Assembly (NCBI RefSeq): GCF_009601685.2
Contig: NZ_CP045701.2
Coordinates: forward strand, 6,262,001-6,326,000
Direction of reading: 5' to 3'
Source: Pseudomonas brassicacearum
GTDB lineage: Bacteria; Pseudomonadota; Gammaproteobacteria; Pseudomonadales; Pseudomonadaceae
Length of the DNA stretch: 64,000 bases
Shown here: piece by piece, positions 9,041 to 18,052 of the stretch
Layout: each line of letters opens with the position of its first letter
How positions within the stretch are numbered: position 1 is the first letter of the stretch
Made by a program: the position numbers and the translations under genes
The notes under the pieces: model-generated
What the model saw: the letters and a program-made list of their open reading frames with translations, nothing else
Told to the model about the DNA's origin: nothing
The model's database searches: none

Positions 9041-10123
9041 TTAGATCAGGGTTCTGCCATGGCGGACAAAGGTCGGTTTGACCACCCGTACCGGGTACCA
9101 CTTGCCGCGAATTTCCACCTCGGCACGGTCGGCGGTAGCCATCGGAACACGTGCCAGGGCAATCGACTTGCTAAGCGTAGGAGAAAAACTACCACTGGTG
9201 ATCTCTCCATCGCCAACATTGGCGATGCGAACCACCTGATGGGCGCGCAAGACACCCCGCTCCTCCAGCACCAGCCCGACCAGTTTGTGCTGCACACCGC
9301 TGGCAAGCTCGGTTTCCAGCGCACTGCGCCCGATGAACTGACGGCTCGCCGGTTCCCAGGCGATACTCCAGGCCATGTTCGAGGCCAGCGGCGAAACGCC
9401 TTGGTGAATGTCCTGACCGTAGAGGTTCATGCCGGCCTCCAGGCGCAAGGTATCGCGGGCACCGAGGCCGATGGGCGAAATACCGGCACCGACCAGGTCG
9501 TTGAAGAAACTCGGGGCCTCCTGGGCGGGCAGGACGATTTCCAGGCCATCTTCGCCGGTGTATCCGGTCCGGGCGATGAACCATTCGCCGTCGGCGCGAC
9601 CTTCGAAGGGCTTGAGCTGCAGGATGATTTGCCCACGCGGTTGTGTCACCAGTTCGGCAATCTTCTGCCGGGCCTGGGGGCCCTGGATCGCCAGCATCGC
9701 CAGTTCGGGGCGCTCATGCAACTGCACGTCGTAGCCACCGAGCTGTGCCTGCATCCACGCCAGGTCCTGATCGCGGGTCGAGGCGTTGAAGACCAGCCGA
9801 TAGCCGTCCTCGACACGGTAGATGATCATGTCGTCGACGATGCCGCCGCGCTCATTGAGCATCGCGCTGTACAAGGCACTGCCTGTGTCCTGCAAACGAT
9901 CGACGTCATTGGCCAGCAAACGCTGCAGCCAGACCTTGGCCTGGGGACCGGCGACATCGATCACGGTCATGTGGGATACATCGAACACTCCGCAGTCGCG
10001 ACGCACCTGATGGTGTTCTTCGACTTGCGAGCCGTAATGCAAAGGCATATCCCAACCGCCAAAATCGACCATCTTCGCGCCGAGGGCGAGATGAAGGTCA
10101 TACAGAGGCGTACGCTGTCCCAT
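9041..10123 (-). CDS. gcvT: Glycine cleavage system aminomethyltransferase T
   Basis: A 360-residue tetrahydrofolate-dependent aminomethyltransferase that releases ammonia and forms methylene-THF from the H-protein-bound intermediate. Recognisable blocks are the N-terminal MVDFGGWDMPLHYGSQ and HMTVIDVAGP, plus GYTGEDGLEI in the middle. ATG 10123 is preceded by a strong GGAAGGAG site. It is upstream of gcvH. A TACAAT-like -10 lies in the leader at about 10248-10253 on this strand. I searched the leader by eye for glycine riboswitch motifs and found none. Confidence 0.95.
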   Translation of the reverse strand: MGQRTPLYDLHLALGAKMVDFGGWDMPLHYGSQVEEHHQVRRDCGVFDVSHMTVIDVAGPQAKVWLQRLLANDVDRLQDTGSALYSAMLNERGGIVDDMIIYRVEDGYRLVFNASTRDQDLAWMQAQLGGYDVQLHERPELAMLAIQGPQARQKIAELVTQPRGQIILQLKPFEGRADGEWFIARTGYTGEDGLEIVLPAQEAPSFFNDLVGAGISPIGLGARDTLRLEAGMNLYGQDIHQGVSPLASNMAWSIAWEPASRQFIGRSALETELASGVQHKLVGLVLEERGVLRAHQVVRIANVGDGEITSGSFSPTLSKSIALARVPMATADRAEVEIRGKWYPVRVVKPTFVRHGRTLI

Positions 10124-10278
10124 GGGTTTCTCCTTCCGGGCTTGGCGAAGGTGCGGACGGACACTGCGTAGCGCGAACGTCTGAAAAAAGGAGTTTTCTG
10201 ACATTCTCAGTTGCCCGGTCCGACAGATGGACCGCACCGAATGCCGCGCATTGTAGCCGCATGAGGTAGGACTGACAC

Positions 10279-11895
10279 CTAGCTGTTTCGATGGGCCGAA
10301 CGTCGTATCAATCCGATGACCGGCAAGAGGCCCACAAGCACCAGCGTCAGCGCCGGCAAGGCAGCCCGGGCCCACTCCCCTTCGCTGGTCATCTCGAAGA
10401 TCCGCACCGCCAGCGTGTCCCAGCCGAACGGGCGCATCAGCAGGGTCGCGGGCATTTCCTTGAGCACGTCGACGAATACCAGCAACGCCGCGCTCAAGGT
10501 GCCGGGCAGCAGCAGCGGCAGATACACTTTGAAAAACAGTCGCGGCCCACTGACCCCAAGGCTGCGTGCCGCTTCGGGCAAAGACGGACGAATTCGCGCC
10601 AGGCTGCTCTCCAACGGACCGTAGGCCACGGCCAGGAAGCGCACCAGATATGCCAGCAACAGCGCCGACAGGCTACCTAACAACAGCGGTTTGCCTGCAC
10701 CGCCGAGCCAGGTCGACAGCGGGATGACCAGCTCACGGTCCAGGTAGCTGAATGCAAGCATGATCGATACCGCCAGCACCGAACCGGGCAAGGCATAGCC
10801 CAGGTTCGCCAGGCCGACGCCGACACGAATCGGGCGGGTTGGCGCCAGCCGGCGGGCGAACGCCAGCAGCAAGGCCACGCAGACGGTAACCAGCGCGGCC
10901 AGGCCGCCCAGATAGAGGGTGTGGACGATCAGCCCGGTATAACGTTCATCCAGGTCGAAACGACCGCGTTGCCAGAACCACACCAGCAACTGCAGTACCG
11001 GGATGACAAAGGCACAGGCGAACACCAGGAAGCACCAACTGCTGGCTGCCACGGCCTTGAAACCGCGCAACGTATACAAAGCCTTGGCCCGGGGACGCTC
11101 GTTACTGGCTCGGTGGGCACCGCGGGCCCGGCGTTCGCCGTAGAGCACCAGCATCACCGCCAGCAACAGCAGGCTGGCCAGTTGGGCAGCGCTGGAGAGG
11201 CTGAAGAAGCCGTACCAGGTCTTGTAGATCGCGGTGGTGAAGGTGTCGAAGTTGAACACTGACACTGCGCCGAAATCTGCCAGGGTTTCCATCAACGCCA
11301 ACGCTACGCCCGCACCGATGGCCGGCCGGGCCATCGGCAGCGCTACGCGCCAGAACGCCTGCCACGGTGACTGCCCGAGCACGCGGGCGGCTTCCATCAA
11401 CCCCTTGCCCTGGGCCAGGAAGGCACTGCGCGCCAGCAGATAGACGTAAGGGTAAAAGACCAGCACCAGCACCAGGATCACCCCGCCGGTGGAGCGGACC
11501 CGGGGCAGGCGCAAGCCGCTGCCGAACCATTCACGCATGAGCGTCTGTACGGGGCCGGCAAAATCCAGCAGGCCAACGAAGACAAACGCCAACACGTAAG
11601 CCGGAATCGCAAATGGCAGCATCAACGCCCAGTCGAGCCAGCGTCGCCCGGGGAACTCGCACAGACTGGTGAGCCAGGCCAGACTGACACCCAGCAAGGT
11701 CACCCCGACGCCCACGCCAAGGATCAACGTGAGGGTGTTGCCCAACAGGCGCGGCATCTGCGTCTCCCACAAGTGGGACCAGATCTGTTGATCGATGCTC
11801 TGCCAGGACAGCAGCAAGACGCTCAGGGGCAACAGGACCAGCGCGGCGATGGCGAAGACCAGGGGGTACCAGCGGCGTTGGGCGGGATGGGCCAA
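10279..11895 (-). CDS. Iron(III) ABC transporter permease, two fused permease halves (FbpB/SfuB-like)
   Basis: A 538-residue inner-membrane permease built from two homologous six-helix halves. Each has an EAA loop that docks an ATPase: EAARVLGQSPWQAFWRV in the first half and EAARSLGVSGPRLFFKV in the second. This is the usual form of ferric iron permeases. The start appears to be TTG at 11895 with GAGAG upstream. The next in-frame ATG lies about 45 residues in and would remove the first membrane helix. The partner binding protein is encoded upstream at 12139-13143, separated by a repeat. No ATPase gene is present here. Confidence 0.9.
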   Translation of the reverse strand: MAHPAQRRWYPLVFAIAALVLLPLSVLLLSWQSIDQQIWSHLWETQMPRLLGNTLTLILGVGVGVTLLGVSLAWLTSLCEFPGRRWLDWALMLPFAIPAYVLAFVFVGLLDFAGPVQTLMREWFGSGLRLPRVRSTGGVILVLVLVFYPYVYLLARSAFLAQGKGLMEAARVLGQSPWQAFWRVALPMARPAIGAGVALALMETLADFGAVSVFNFDTFTTAIYKTWYGFFSLSSAAQLASLLLLAVMLVLYGERRARGAHRASNERPRAKALYTLRGFKAVAASSWCFLVFACAFVIPVLQLLVWFWQRGRFDLDERYTGLIVHTLYLGGLAALVTVCVALLLAFARRLAPTRPIRVGVGLANLGYALPGSVLAVSIMLAFSYLDRELVIPLSTWLGGAGKPLLLGSLSALLLAYLVRFLAVAYGPLESSLARIRPSLPEAARSLGVSGPRLFFKVYLPLLLPGTLSAALLVFVDVLKEMPATLLMRPFGWDTLAVRIFEMTSEGEWARAALPALTLVLVGLLPVIGLIRRSAHRNS

Positions 11896-11940
11896 GGAAT
11901 ACTCTCGTTAAACAAACAGGACTTGCTACCGCTGGACTCT

Positions 11941-12106
11941 GTAGGAGCTGGCGAAGCCTGCGATCTTTTGATCTTTTGATCTTTTGATCTTTTGATCTTT
12001 CGCTTGAGATTCAAGTGTCTTTGGAAAGATCGCAGCCTCGTTGCACTCGACAGCTCCTACATAGCTCCTACACAGTTCCTACATAGCTCCTACAGGGCTC
12101 CTACAG
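11941..12106 (-). repeat. Family A inverted repeat with two different tandem expansions
   Basis: A family A element in reverse orientation. One flank carries the 8-bp unit GATCTTTT four times plus a partial copy (11962-12000). The other flank carries an 11-bp unit AGCTCCTACAT five times with small variations (12052-12106). Between them are the usual CGCTTGAGATTCAAGTGTC loop and the arm AAGATCGCAGCCTCG. It fills the 243-base gap between the iron permease and its binding protein gene, so it may affect transcription between them. Confidence 0.9.
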
Positions 12107-12138
12107 GCCCGAGGGGAGGGAGCTCCCTCACCACAGGT

Positions 12139-13143
12139 TCAGTTCCAGCCAGCGCGATCCATCATGCGAATGGCTTCAGCCTGGCGCTTACCCGCGACTT
12201 CCACTGGCAGGGTATCGGCCTTGAACTTGCCCCAGGCCGCCACTTCCTTGGACGGCTCGACGTTCGGGTTGGCCGGGAACTCCTGGTTCACGTCGGCGAA
12301 GATGTTTTGTGCTTCTGGCGTGGTCATCCACTCCACCAGTTTCTTCGCCGCATCCGGATGCGGTGCATGCTTGGTCAGGCCAATGCCCGAGAGATTGATG
12401 TGCACGCCACGGTCGGCCTGGTTCGGCCAGAACAGCTTGACCTTCAAATCCGGCTTCTGTTGGTGCAGGCGGCCATAGTAGTAGGTATTGACGATGCCGA
12501 CATCGCACTGCCCGGCATTGATCGCCTCGAGCAGCGCGGTGTCATCGGAGAACACGTCGGTGGACAGGTTCTTGACCCAGCCCTTGAGGATTTCCTCGGT
12601 TTTTTCCGCCCCGTGGGTTTCGATCAGCGTGGCGGTCAGGGACTGGTTGTAGACCTTCTTCGAGGTCCGCAGGCACAGGCGGCCTTCCCACTCTTTGCCA
12701 GCCAGCGCTTCATAGGTGGTCAATTCGCTAGGTTTAACCCGCTCAGTGGAGTAGACAATGGTCCGCGCCCGCAGGCTCAGGCCGGTCCAGGCGTGGGAAG
12801 AGGCGCGATATTGGGACGGGATATTCGCGTCGATCACCGGCGAGTTGAACGGCTGGAGAATGCCCATCTGCTCGGCTTGCCAGAGGTTGCCGGCGTCGAC
12901 GGTGAGCAGCAGGTCGGCGGTGGCGTTCTCACCCTCGGCCTTGATCCGCTGCATCAACGGCGCTTCCTTGTCGGTGATGAACTTCACCGCCACGCCGGTT
13001 TTCTTGGTATAGGCATCGAAGACCGGCTTGATCAGCTCGTCGATACGCGAGGAGTAGACCACCACCTCATCGGCGGCCTGGGCGGCAGTAGAACCGATCA
13101 GGGTCAAGGCGAGGGCGGACAGCAGGCGTCTGGTTGCCAACAT
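12139..13143 (-). CDS. Iron(III) ABC transporter periplasmic binding protein (FbpA-like)
   Basis: A 334-residue periplasmic binding protein with a Sec signal peptide ([20 protein letters not shown], cleaved after AQA). The mature start [20 protein letters not shown] and the paired tyrosines in NTYYYGRL are typical of the FbpA/FutA ferric-binding family, where such tyrosines hold Fe(III). ATG 13143 begins the signal peptide; the upstream frame to 13290 is not signal-like. It pairs with the permease at 10279-11895. A Fur-like site lies about 30 bases upstream. The substrate is inferred from the family. Confidence 0.92.
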   Translation of the reverse strand: MLATRRLLSALALTLIGSTAAQAADEVVVYSSRIDELIKPVFDAYTKKTGVAVKFITDKEAPLMQRIKAEGENATADLLLTVDAGNLWQAEQMGILQPFNSPVIDANIPSQYRASSHAWTGLSLRARTIVYSTERVKPSELTTYEALAGKEWEGRLCLRTSKKVYNQSLTATLIETHGAEKTEEILKGWVKNLSTDVFSDDTALLEAINAGQCDVGIVNTYYYGRLHQQKPDLKVKLFWPNQADRGVHINLSGIGLTKHAPHPDAAKKLVEWMTTPEAQNIFADVNQEFPANPNVEPSKEVAAWGKFKADTLPVEVAGKRQAEAIRMMDRAGWN

Positions 13144-13172
13144 GGTAGCGGTCTCTGGATGGTGAGCGAAGC

Positions 13173-13191
13173 GCAAATGATAAGGACTCAC
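13173..13191. promoter_or_regulatory. Possible Fur-binding site upstream of the iron-binding protein gene
   Basis: GCAAATGATAAGGACTCAC agrees with the 19-base Fur consensus at 12 of 19 positions by hand alignment. It lies 30-48 bases upstream of the ATG at 13143. The match is moderate and the assignment rests mainly on the gene's likely role in iron uptake. Confidence 0.35.
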
Positions 13192-13280
13192 ATTTGGCAT
13201 CTCAATCGAACAATAGTTGGACACATTTCCAAATGTTGCGACTTTGAGAAGATGTGCAGTGTTTGCGTCCGTCATCGCTT

Positions 13281-13310
13281 GTGGGAGCAAGGCTTGCCCG
13301 CGATAGGGCC
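13281..13310. repeat. Single REP palindrome
   Basis: GTGGGAGCAAGGCTTGCCCG and the following bases match the REP copies at 3490-3580 and 46115-46199. It is a lone copy between the binding protein gene and the ubiquinone hydroxylase gene. Confidence 0.75.
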
Positions 13311-13329
13311 ATAAGCCCCAACCTACCTC

Positions 13330-14553
13330 TCAGGCCTTGGCCAAGTCCGGCAAATCCCCAATCAACCCCAGCGCCTCGCGCACGAACAGCGCCTTGGCTT
13401 CAGGCATGCGGTCCACCAGTTTCAATCCGGTATTACGCAACCAGCGCACCGGCAACGGATCGGCCTGGAACAAGCGCTCGAACCCTTCCATCGCCGCCAT
13501 AAGCGCCAGGTTATGGGGCATGCGTCGCCGCTCGTAGCGGCTCAGCACCTTCACGTCTGCCAGTCGTTCGCCACGCCCGGCCGCCTGCAACAGCACTTCG
13601 GCCAGCACGGCGGCGTCGAGGAAGCCCAGGTTCACGCCCTGCCCGGCCAACGGATGAATGGTATGGGCCGCGTCGCCGATCAGCGCCAGCCCTTCGGCCA
13701 CATAGCGCTTGGCATGTCGTTGGCGCAGCGGCACGCACAGGCGCGGGTCGGCGCTCAGTACCGTGCCGAGCTGGCCTTCGAAGGCCCGTTCCAGTTCGTT
13801 GCAGAACTCAGCGTCATCGAGCGCCATCAAGCGCTGCGCTTCACCGGGGGTGGTGGACCAGACGATCGAGCACCAGTCGTGCTGACCGTCACGCTCAAGC
13901 GGCAGGAACGCCAGCGGACCGTTGTCGGTGAAACGCTGCCAGGCCGTCATTCGATGCGGCCGGACGCTGCGCACGCTGGTGACGATGGCGTGGTGCAGGT
14001 AATCCCATTCGCGTGTGGCGACGCCAGTCAGGCGGCGTACCGCGGAATTCGCGCCGTCAGCCGCGATGACCAGGGGCGCGCGCAACGTGCGGCCATCGGC
14101 CAGGGTCAGCAGCCAGTCGTCACCGGAACGACGCATCTGTTCCAGCCGGGCATTGGCCAGCAGACCCAGGTCGCAGTCATGCAGTCGATCCAGCAAGGCG
14201 TCCTGCACAACACGGTTTTCAACGATGTGCCCAAGCGCCTCGGCGTGCAGGCTGGCGGCTGAAAAATGGATCTGCCCGGTGCCGCTGCCGTCCCAGACGT
14301 GCATGTCGGTGTAGGGGCTTGCGCGTCGGGCGATGATGCCGTCCCAGACGCCCAGGCGATCGAGGATCCGCTGGCTGGCCATCGACAAGGCACTGACCCG
14401 AGGCTCGAACGCGGCCTGGGGATCGAAGGGTTTGACGCTCATCGGGCTGCCGTCGAGCAACAGCACTTGCAGGCCACTGCCCTGCAACGCCAGCGCCAGG
14501 GCGCTGCCGACCATACCGGCGCCGACAATCAGCAGATCTGCACGCAATTCCAT
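13330..14553 (-). CDS. UbiH/UbiF/VisC-family FAD hydroxylase of ubiquinone synthesis
   Basis: A 407-residue flavoprotein monooxygenase. It has the N-terminal FAD-binding GAGMVGSAL motif (about residues 11-19), the ADGANSAVR motif in the middle and GDAAHTIHPLAGQGVNLGF near residue 280-298. These are the three FAD motifs of the aromatic hydroxylase family. The enzyme hydroxylates the ubiquinone ring at one position. It is the last gene of the operon ygfB-like/pepP/ubiH/this gene. By position it resembles E. coli visC (ubiI), but which ring carbon it uses cannot be read from the sequence. ATG 14553 is clear. Confidence 0.9.
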   Translation of the reverse strand: MELRADLLIVGAGMVGSALALALQGSGLQVLLLDGSPMSVKPFDPQAAFEPRVSALSMASQRILDRLGVWDGIIARRASPYTDMHVWDGSGTGQIHFSAASLHAEALGHIVENRVVQDALLDRLHDCDLGLLANARLEQMRRSGDDWLLTLADGRTLRAPLVIAADGANSAVRRLTGVATREWDYLHHAIVTSVRSVRPHRMTAWQRFTDNGPLAFLPLERDGQHDWCSIVWSTTPGEAQRLMALDDAEFCNELERAFEGQLGTVLSADPRLCVPLRQRHAKRYVAEGLALIGDAAHTIHPLAGQGVNLGFLDAAVLAEVLLQAAGRGERLADVKVLSRYERRRMPHNLALMAAMEGFERLFQADPLPVRWLRNTGLKLVDRMPEAKALFVREALGLIGDLPDLAKA

Positions 14554-14614
14554 GCTCTAAGCCTGTTTTGCTGGCGACATCAGTCGCCCATGAAAAGAAA
14601 TGACAGCCCCGGCC

Positions 14615-15802
14615 TCAAGCATCGGGACGCGTCCCCAACCCCATGGCCTGGCGGGCGAACCAGCGCTTGGCCGGCGGCAGCAAGTCGAGGCCCAACAGGC
14701 CGAGGTTACGGCCCAGGGACACCAGTGGCAGGCTGCTGGCGAACAGGCGCGTGACCTGGTCGGAGAAGCCCACGGTCAGGGCCTGATCCATTCGCTGGCG
14801 CTCGCGATAGGCTTGCAACACGGCAAAATCCCCAGGCTCGCTTTCGCTGTCGAGCAAGGCATCGGCCAAGGCCTGGGCGTCGCGCAGGGACAGGTTGAAC
14901 CCCTGCCCGGCAATCGGATGCAGGCTGTGGGCGGCATTGCCCAGGATCGCCAGGTGCGGACGAACCTGCTCTTCGGCCTCCACCAGCGCCAGCGGGTAAA
15001 GATGGCGCACGCCTACCTGTTTCAGGGTGCCCAGGCGATAGCCGAACACGCCCTGCAATTCGCTGAGGAAACTGCGCTCGTCAAGGGCTGCGAGCCGTTG
15101 TGCGTCCATGCCCTGGCGGGTCCAGACCAGCGCGCAACGATTCTCCGGCAGCGGCAACAAGGCCATCGGGCCGTCATCGGTGAAACGTTCGAAGGCCATG
15201 CCGTTGTGGGATTCGCTGGGGGTGATGTTGGCGATCAAGGCGCTCTGGTCATAGGGTCGACTGCGCACGCCGATACCCAACTGCTCGCGCAGGCCGGAGC
15301 GGCCGCCATCGGCCAGTACGGCAAGGTCGCACTCCAAGGTGGTTTCGTCGTCGAGGGTCAAGCGATAACCGCCGACCAGCGGTTCCATGCGGGTGACCTG
15401 TGCCGGGCAGCGCCAACTGACGACCTCCGGGTCCAGGCCTTGCCACAGGCATTGGCCGAGCCAGGCGTTTTCCACCACGTAACCCAGCGCCGGCACGCCC
15501 TCTTCCATGGCCGACAGCCGCGCCGTGGAAAACCGCCCGCGGTCGGACACGTGAATCTGCTTGATCGGTTCGGCGCGGCGGGAAATTTCCTGCCAGACAC
15601 CCAGGCGTTGATAAATCTGCCGGGCACCGTAGGACAATGCCGAGGACCGGGCATCGTAGCTTGGCTGCCAGGCGTCGCCGGGGGCGAAGGGCTCGATCAG
15701 CATGATCTTCCAGCCCCGGGCCTTGGCACCGGCCTGCAAGGCCAGGGCCAGACTCGCGCCGACCAGGCCGCCGCCGATGATCGCCAGGTTGACCCGGCTC
15801 AT
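14615..15802 (-). CDS. ubiH: 2-octaprenyl-6-methoxyphenol hydroxylase UbiH
   Basis: A 395-residue FAD-dependent hydroxylase of aerobic ubiquinone synthesis. FAD motifs: GGGLVGASLAL (about 10-20), ADGGRSGLRE (about 160) and GNAAHSLHPIAGQGFNLSLRD (about 285-305). It overlaps pepP by four bases (ATGA at 15799-15802), so the two are translationally coupled. The order pepP-ubiH-second hydroxylase is the same as in E. coli and other gamma-proteobacteria, and this decides UbiH over the related paralogue. Confidence 0.93.
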   Translation of the reverse strand: MSRVNLAIIGGGLVGASLALALQAGAKARGWKIMLIEPFAPGDAWQPSYDARSSALSYGARQIYQRLGVWQEISRRAEPIKQIHVSDRGRFSTARLSAMEEGVPALGYVVENAWLGQCLWQGLDPEVVSWRCPAQVTRMEPLVGGYRLTLDDETTLECDLAVLADGGRSGLREQLGIGVRSRPYDQSALIANITPSESHNGMAFERFTDDGPMALLPLPENRCALVWTRQGMDAQRLAALDERSFLSELQGVFGYRLGTLKQVGVRHLYPLALVEAEEQVRPHLAILGNAAHSLHPIAGQGFNLSLRDAQALADALLDSESEPGDFAVLQAYRERQRMDQALTVGFSDQVTRLFASSLPLVSLGRNLGLLGLDLLPPAKRWFARQAMGLGTRPDA

Positions 15803-17133
15803 GCTGCTTGCGTCCGGGCGGCGGCCATCAGGGCCTCGATGTCGGCGACCGTCTTCGGTACGCCGTGGCTCAAGATTTCACAACCGGTTTTGGTCACTAC
15901 CACGTCATCCTCGATGCGCACGCCAATGCCGCGCCATTTTTTCGCGACGCTGCGGTTGTTCGGGCTGATATAGATGCCCGGCTCCACCGTCAGCGTCATG
16001 CCCACCTCAAGTACCCGCCACTCGCCACCCACCCGGTATTCACCCACGTCGTGCACGTCCATGCCCAGCCAGTGGCCGGCGCGGTGCATGTAGAACGCCC
16101 TGTGGGCCTCGCTGGCAATCAAATCGTCCACCTCACCCTCCAGCAGCCCCAGGCGCACCAATCCTTCGGTAATGACCCGCACCGTCGCTTCATGGGCCTG
16201 GTTCCAGTGTTTGTCCGGCGCAATCTGGGCAAACGCGGCTTCCTGGGCGGCCAGCACCACTTCGTAGATCGCCTTCTGCTCGGGTGAAAACTTGCCACTG
16301 ACCGGCCAGGTACGGGTGATGTCGCTGGCGTAGCAGTCGATTTCACAACCGGCGTCGATCAGCACCAGGTCGCCGTCCTTGAGCAACGCGTCGTTCTGCT
16401 GGTAGTGCAGGATGCAGCTGTTGCGCCCCGCCGCGACAATCGAGCCATAGGCCGGCATCTTCGCCCCGCCCTTGCGAAACTCATAATCGAGCTCGGCTTC
16501 CAGGCTGAACTCATGCAGCCCCGGGCGCGCCGCCTGCATCGCCCGGATGTGCGCCTGGGCGGAGATCCGCGCCGCTTCGCGCATCACTTTCACTTCTGCC
16601 GCCGTTTTATACAGGCGCATGTCATGCAGCAGATGATCCAGGGCAACGAATTCGTTCGGCGGCTGGGCGCCGAGGTGGGCCTTGGAGCGAATCACGTTGA
16701 TCCATTCCATCAGGTGCCGATCGAATTCCGGGTTGCTGCCCATGGCCGAATACACCCGGTCGCGGCCTTCGATCAGGCCTGGCAGGATGTCGTCGATGTC
16801 GGTGATGGGAAACGCGTCGTCGGCACCGTAGTCACGGATCGCCCCTTCCTGGCCGGCGCGCAGGCCATCCCACAATTCACGTTCGGCGTTGCGCTCGCGG
16901 CAAAAAAGGATGTATTCGCCATGGGCGCGGCCAGGCATCAGAACGATCACCGCCTGCGGCTCGGGGAAGCCGCTGAGGTACTGGAAGTCACTGTCCTGGC
17001 GATAGACGTGCTCGACGTCGCGGTTGCGGATGGCAACGGCGGCGGCGGGCAGGATTGCGATGCTGTTGGGTTCCATCTGCGCCATCAGCGCCTTGCGGCG
17101 ACGGCTGTATTCCGATTTCGGGATATGAATCAT
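15799..17133 (-). CDS. pepP: Xaa-Pro aminopeptidase P
   Basis: A 444-residue metallo-aminopeptidase that removes the N-terminal residue before proline. An N-terminal domain (about 1-170) is followed by a pita-bread catalytic domain with metal ligands visible in LVLIDAGCEIDCYASDITRT (two Asp), HRAGHWLGMDVHD (His), VEPGIY (Glu) and GVRIEDDV (Glu). The length matches E. coli PepP. ATG 17133 follows GAGGGAA. It lies between the ygfB-like gene and ubiH in one reverse operon. Its conserved link to ubiquinone genes is positional, not a known functional tie. Confidence 0.95.
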   Translation of the reverse strand: MIHIPKSEYSRRRKALMAQMEPNSIAILPAAAVAIRNRDVEHVYRQDSDFQYLSGFPEPQAVIVLMPGRAHGEYILFCRERNAERELWDGLRAGQEGAIRDYGADDAFPITDIDDILPGLIEGRDRVYSAMGSNPEFDRHLMEWINVIRSKAHLGAQPPNEFVALDHLLHDMRLYKTAAEVKVMREAARISAQAHIRAMQAARPGLHEFSLEAELDYEFRKGGAKMPAYGSIVAAGRNSCILHYQQNDALLKDGDLVLIDAGCEIDCYASDITRTWPVSGKFSPEQKAIYEVVLAAQEAAFAQIAPDKHWNQAHEATVRVITEGLVRLGLLEGEVDDLIASEAHRAFYMHRAGHWLGMDVHDVGEYRVGGEWRVLEVGMTLTVEPGIYISPNNRSVAKKWRGIGVRIEDDVVVTKTGCEILSHGVPKTVADIEALMAAARTQAA

Positions 17134-17158
17134 GGGCAGACGGGGTTCCCTCTAAAAA

Positions 17159-17713
17159 TTAATGCAAGGATGGCTTGGGGGCCGCTGCATCGGTTTTCTT
17201 GGTCTCGGTGAACAGCAGCAATGGCGCGACCCGCAGGTACTCCATCACTTCCATGTAGTCGCTTTCGCCGTCATCGGACTCTTCCAGGGCATCCTGGACC
17301 TGGGAGATCGCGGCCAAGTCCTGCAACACTTCCTTGGCCTCTTCGCTCAAGGCGTATTCGCGGCGGGTCAGGCCGAAGCCGGCAAGGAAGCCCTGGCACC
17401 ACTGGCCCAACGCAGCGGCGCGTTCGGCCAAGGGGGCGTCGTCGGTGGGCAGCAGCAGGACGACGGTCATGTCGTCGCTGGTCAGCTCGCCCTTGACCAT
17501 TTCCTGCAGGCCGATAAGCGCGTTGCGGACGTTGTCAGCCGGTTCGCCTTCCAGCAGCTCGGCGGCGTCGGCCAACCAGCCGTCGGCTTCGAAACCGGCG
17601 CCGGCGCAGCTGCGACCGAGCAGCAGGCCATGCAGTTCGGCAGGCGAGACAGGATGACCGCTGGTGCTCAGCAGGGTGGCGAATGCTTGATACGGGGAAT
17701 TCTGAATGGGCAT
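17159..17713 (-). CDS. YgfB/UPF0149 family protein
   Basis: A 184-residue soluble alpha-helical protein of the UPF0149 (YecA/YgfB) family. The family pattern is visible: [16 protein letters not shown] near residue 20, [10 protein letters not shown] near 100, and an acidic stretch before [14 protein letters not shown] near 155. It lacks the C-terminal SEC-C zinc tail of YecA. In P. aeruginosa YgfB affects beta-lactam resistance gene expression; whether that applies here is inference. It is the first gene of the pepP-ubiH operon and is divergent from the zapA unit. Confidence 0.9.
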   Translation of the reverse strand: MPIQNSPYQAFATLLSTSGHPVSPAELHGLLLGRSCAGAGFEADGWLADAAELLEGEPADNVRNALIGLQEMVKGELTSDDMTVVLLLPTDDAPLAERAAALGQWCQGFLAGFGLTRREYALSEEAKEVLQDLAAISQVQDALEESDDGESDYMEVMEYLRVAPLLLFTETKKTDAAAPKPSLH

Positions 17714-17842
17714 GGGCAGCTAGGCGCCAGACGGCGCTATGTCTAGAATGGAGGCCTTGTATCCTACATCGACAGACTCGCCAAGACTATCAGAGGCTGT
17801 GCGACCCATACCCTCCATCAGACACAATCTTCAGTGGACACA

Positions 17843-18052
17843 ATGGAAGACACCGACCTGCAAGCGCTGATGGCCAGACTCGAACTGCTAATTGACCGGG
17901 TCGAGCAACTTAAGAGCCAAAACGGACTCCTATTAGCTCAGGAAAAAACCTGGCGCGAGGAACGCGCGCACCTCATTGAAAAAAACGAAATCGCCCGACG
18001 TAAGGTCGAATCGATGATTTCGCGCCTCAAGGCCCTGGAGCAAGACTCATGA
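17843..18052 (+). CDS. Small coiled-coil protein of the TIGR02449 type
   Basis: A 69-residue all-helical protein, MEDTDLQALMARLELLIDRV and onward, with a leucine heptad pattern over most of its length. Such proteins occur immediately before zapA in pseudomonads; resemblance to ZapB is in shape only. I chose ATG 17843; a GTG at 17834 in the same frame is possible, and neither has a strong binding site. Its stop overlaps the zapA ATG by four bases (ATGA at 18049-18052), so translation is coupled. A divisome role is inferred from that coupling. Confidence 0.85.
   Translation: MEDTDLQALMARLELLIDRVEQLKSQNGLLLAQEKTWREERAHLIEKNEIARRKVESMISRLKALEQDS

Noticed and set aside
10124..10278. Glycine riboswitch upstream of gcvT
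   Set aside because: I read the leader on the minus strand for the conserved riboswitch core and found none.
11962..12000. CRISPR-like array
   Set aside because: The units are 8 bp with no spacers. They are a tandem expansion inside a repeat element.
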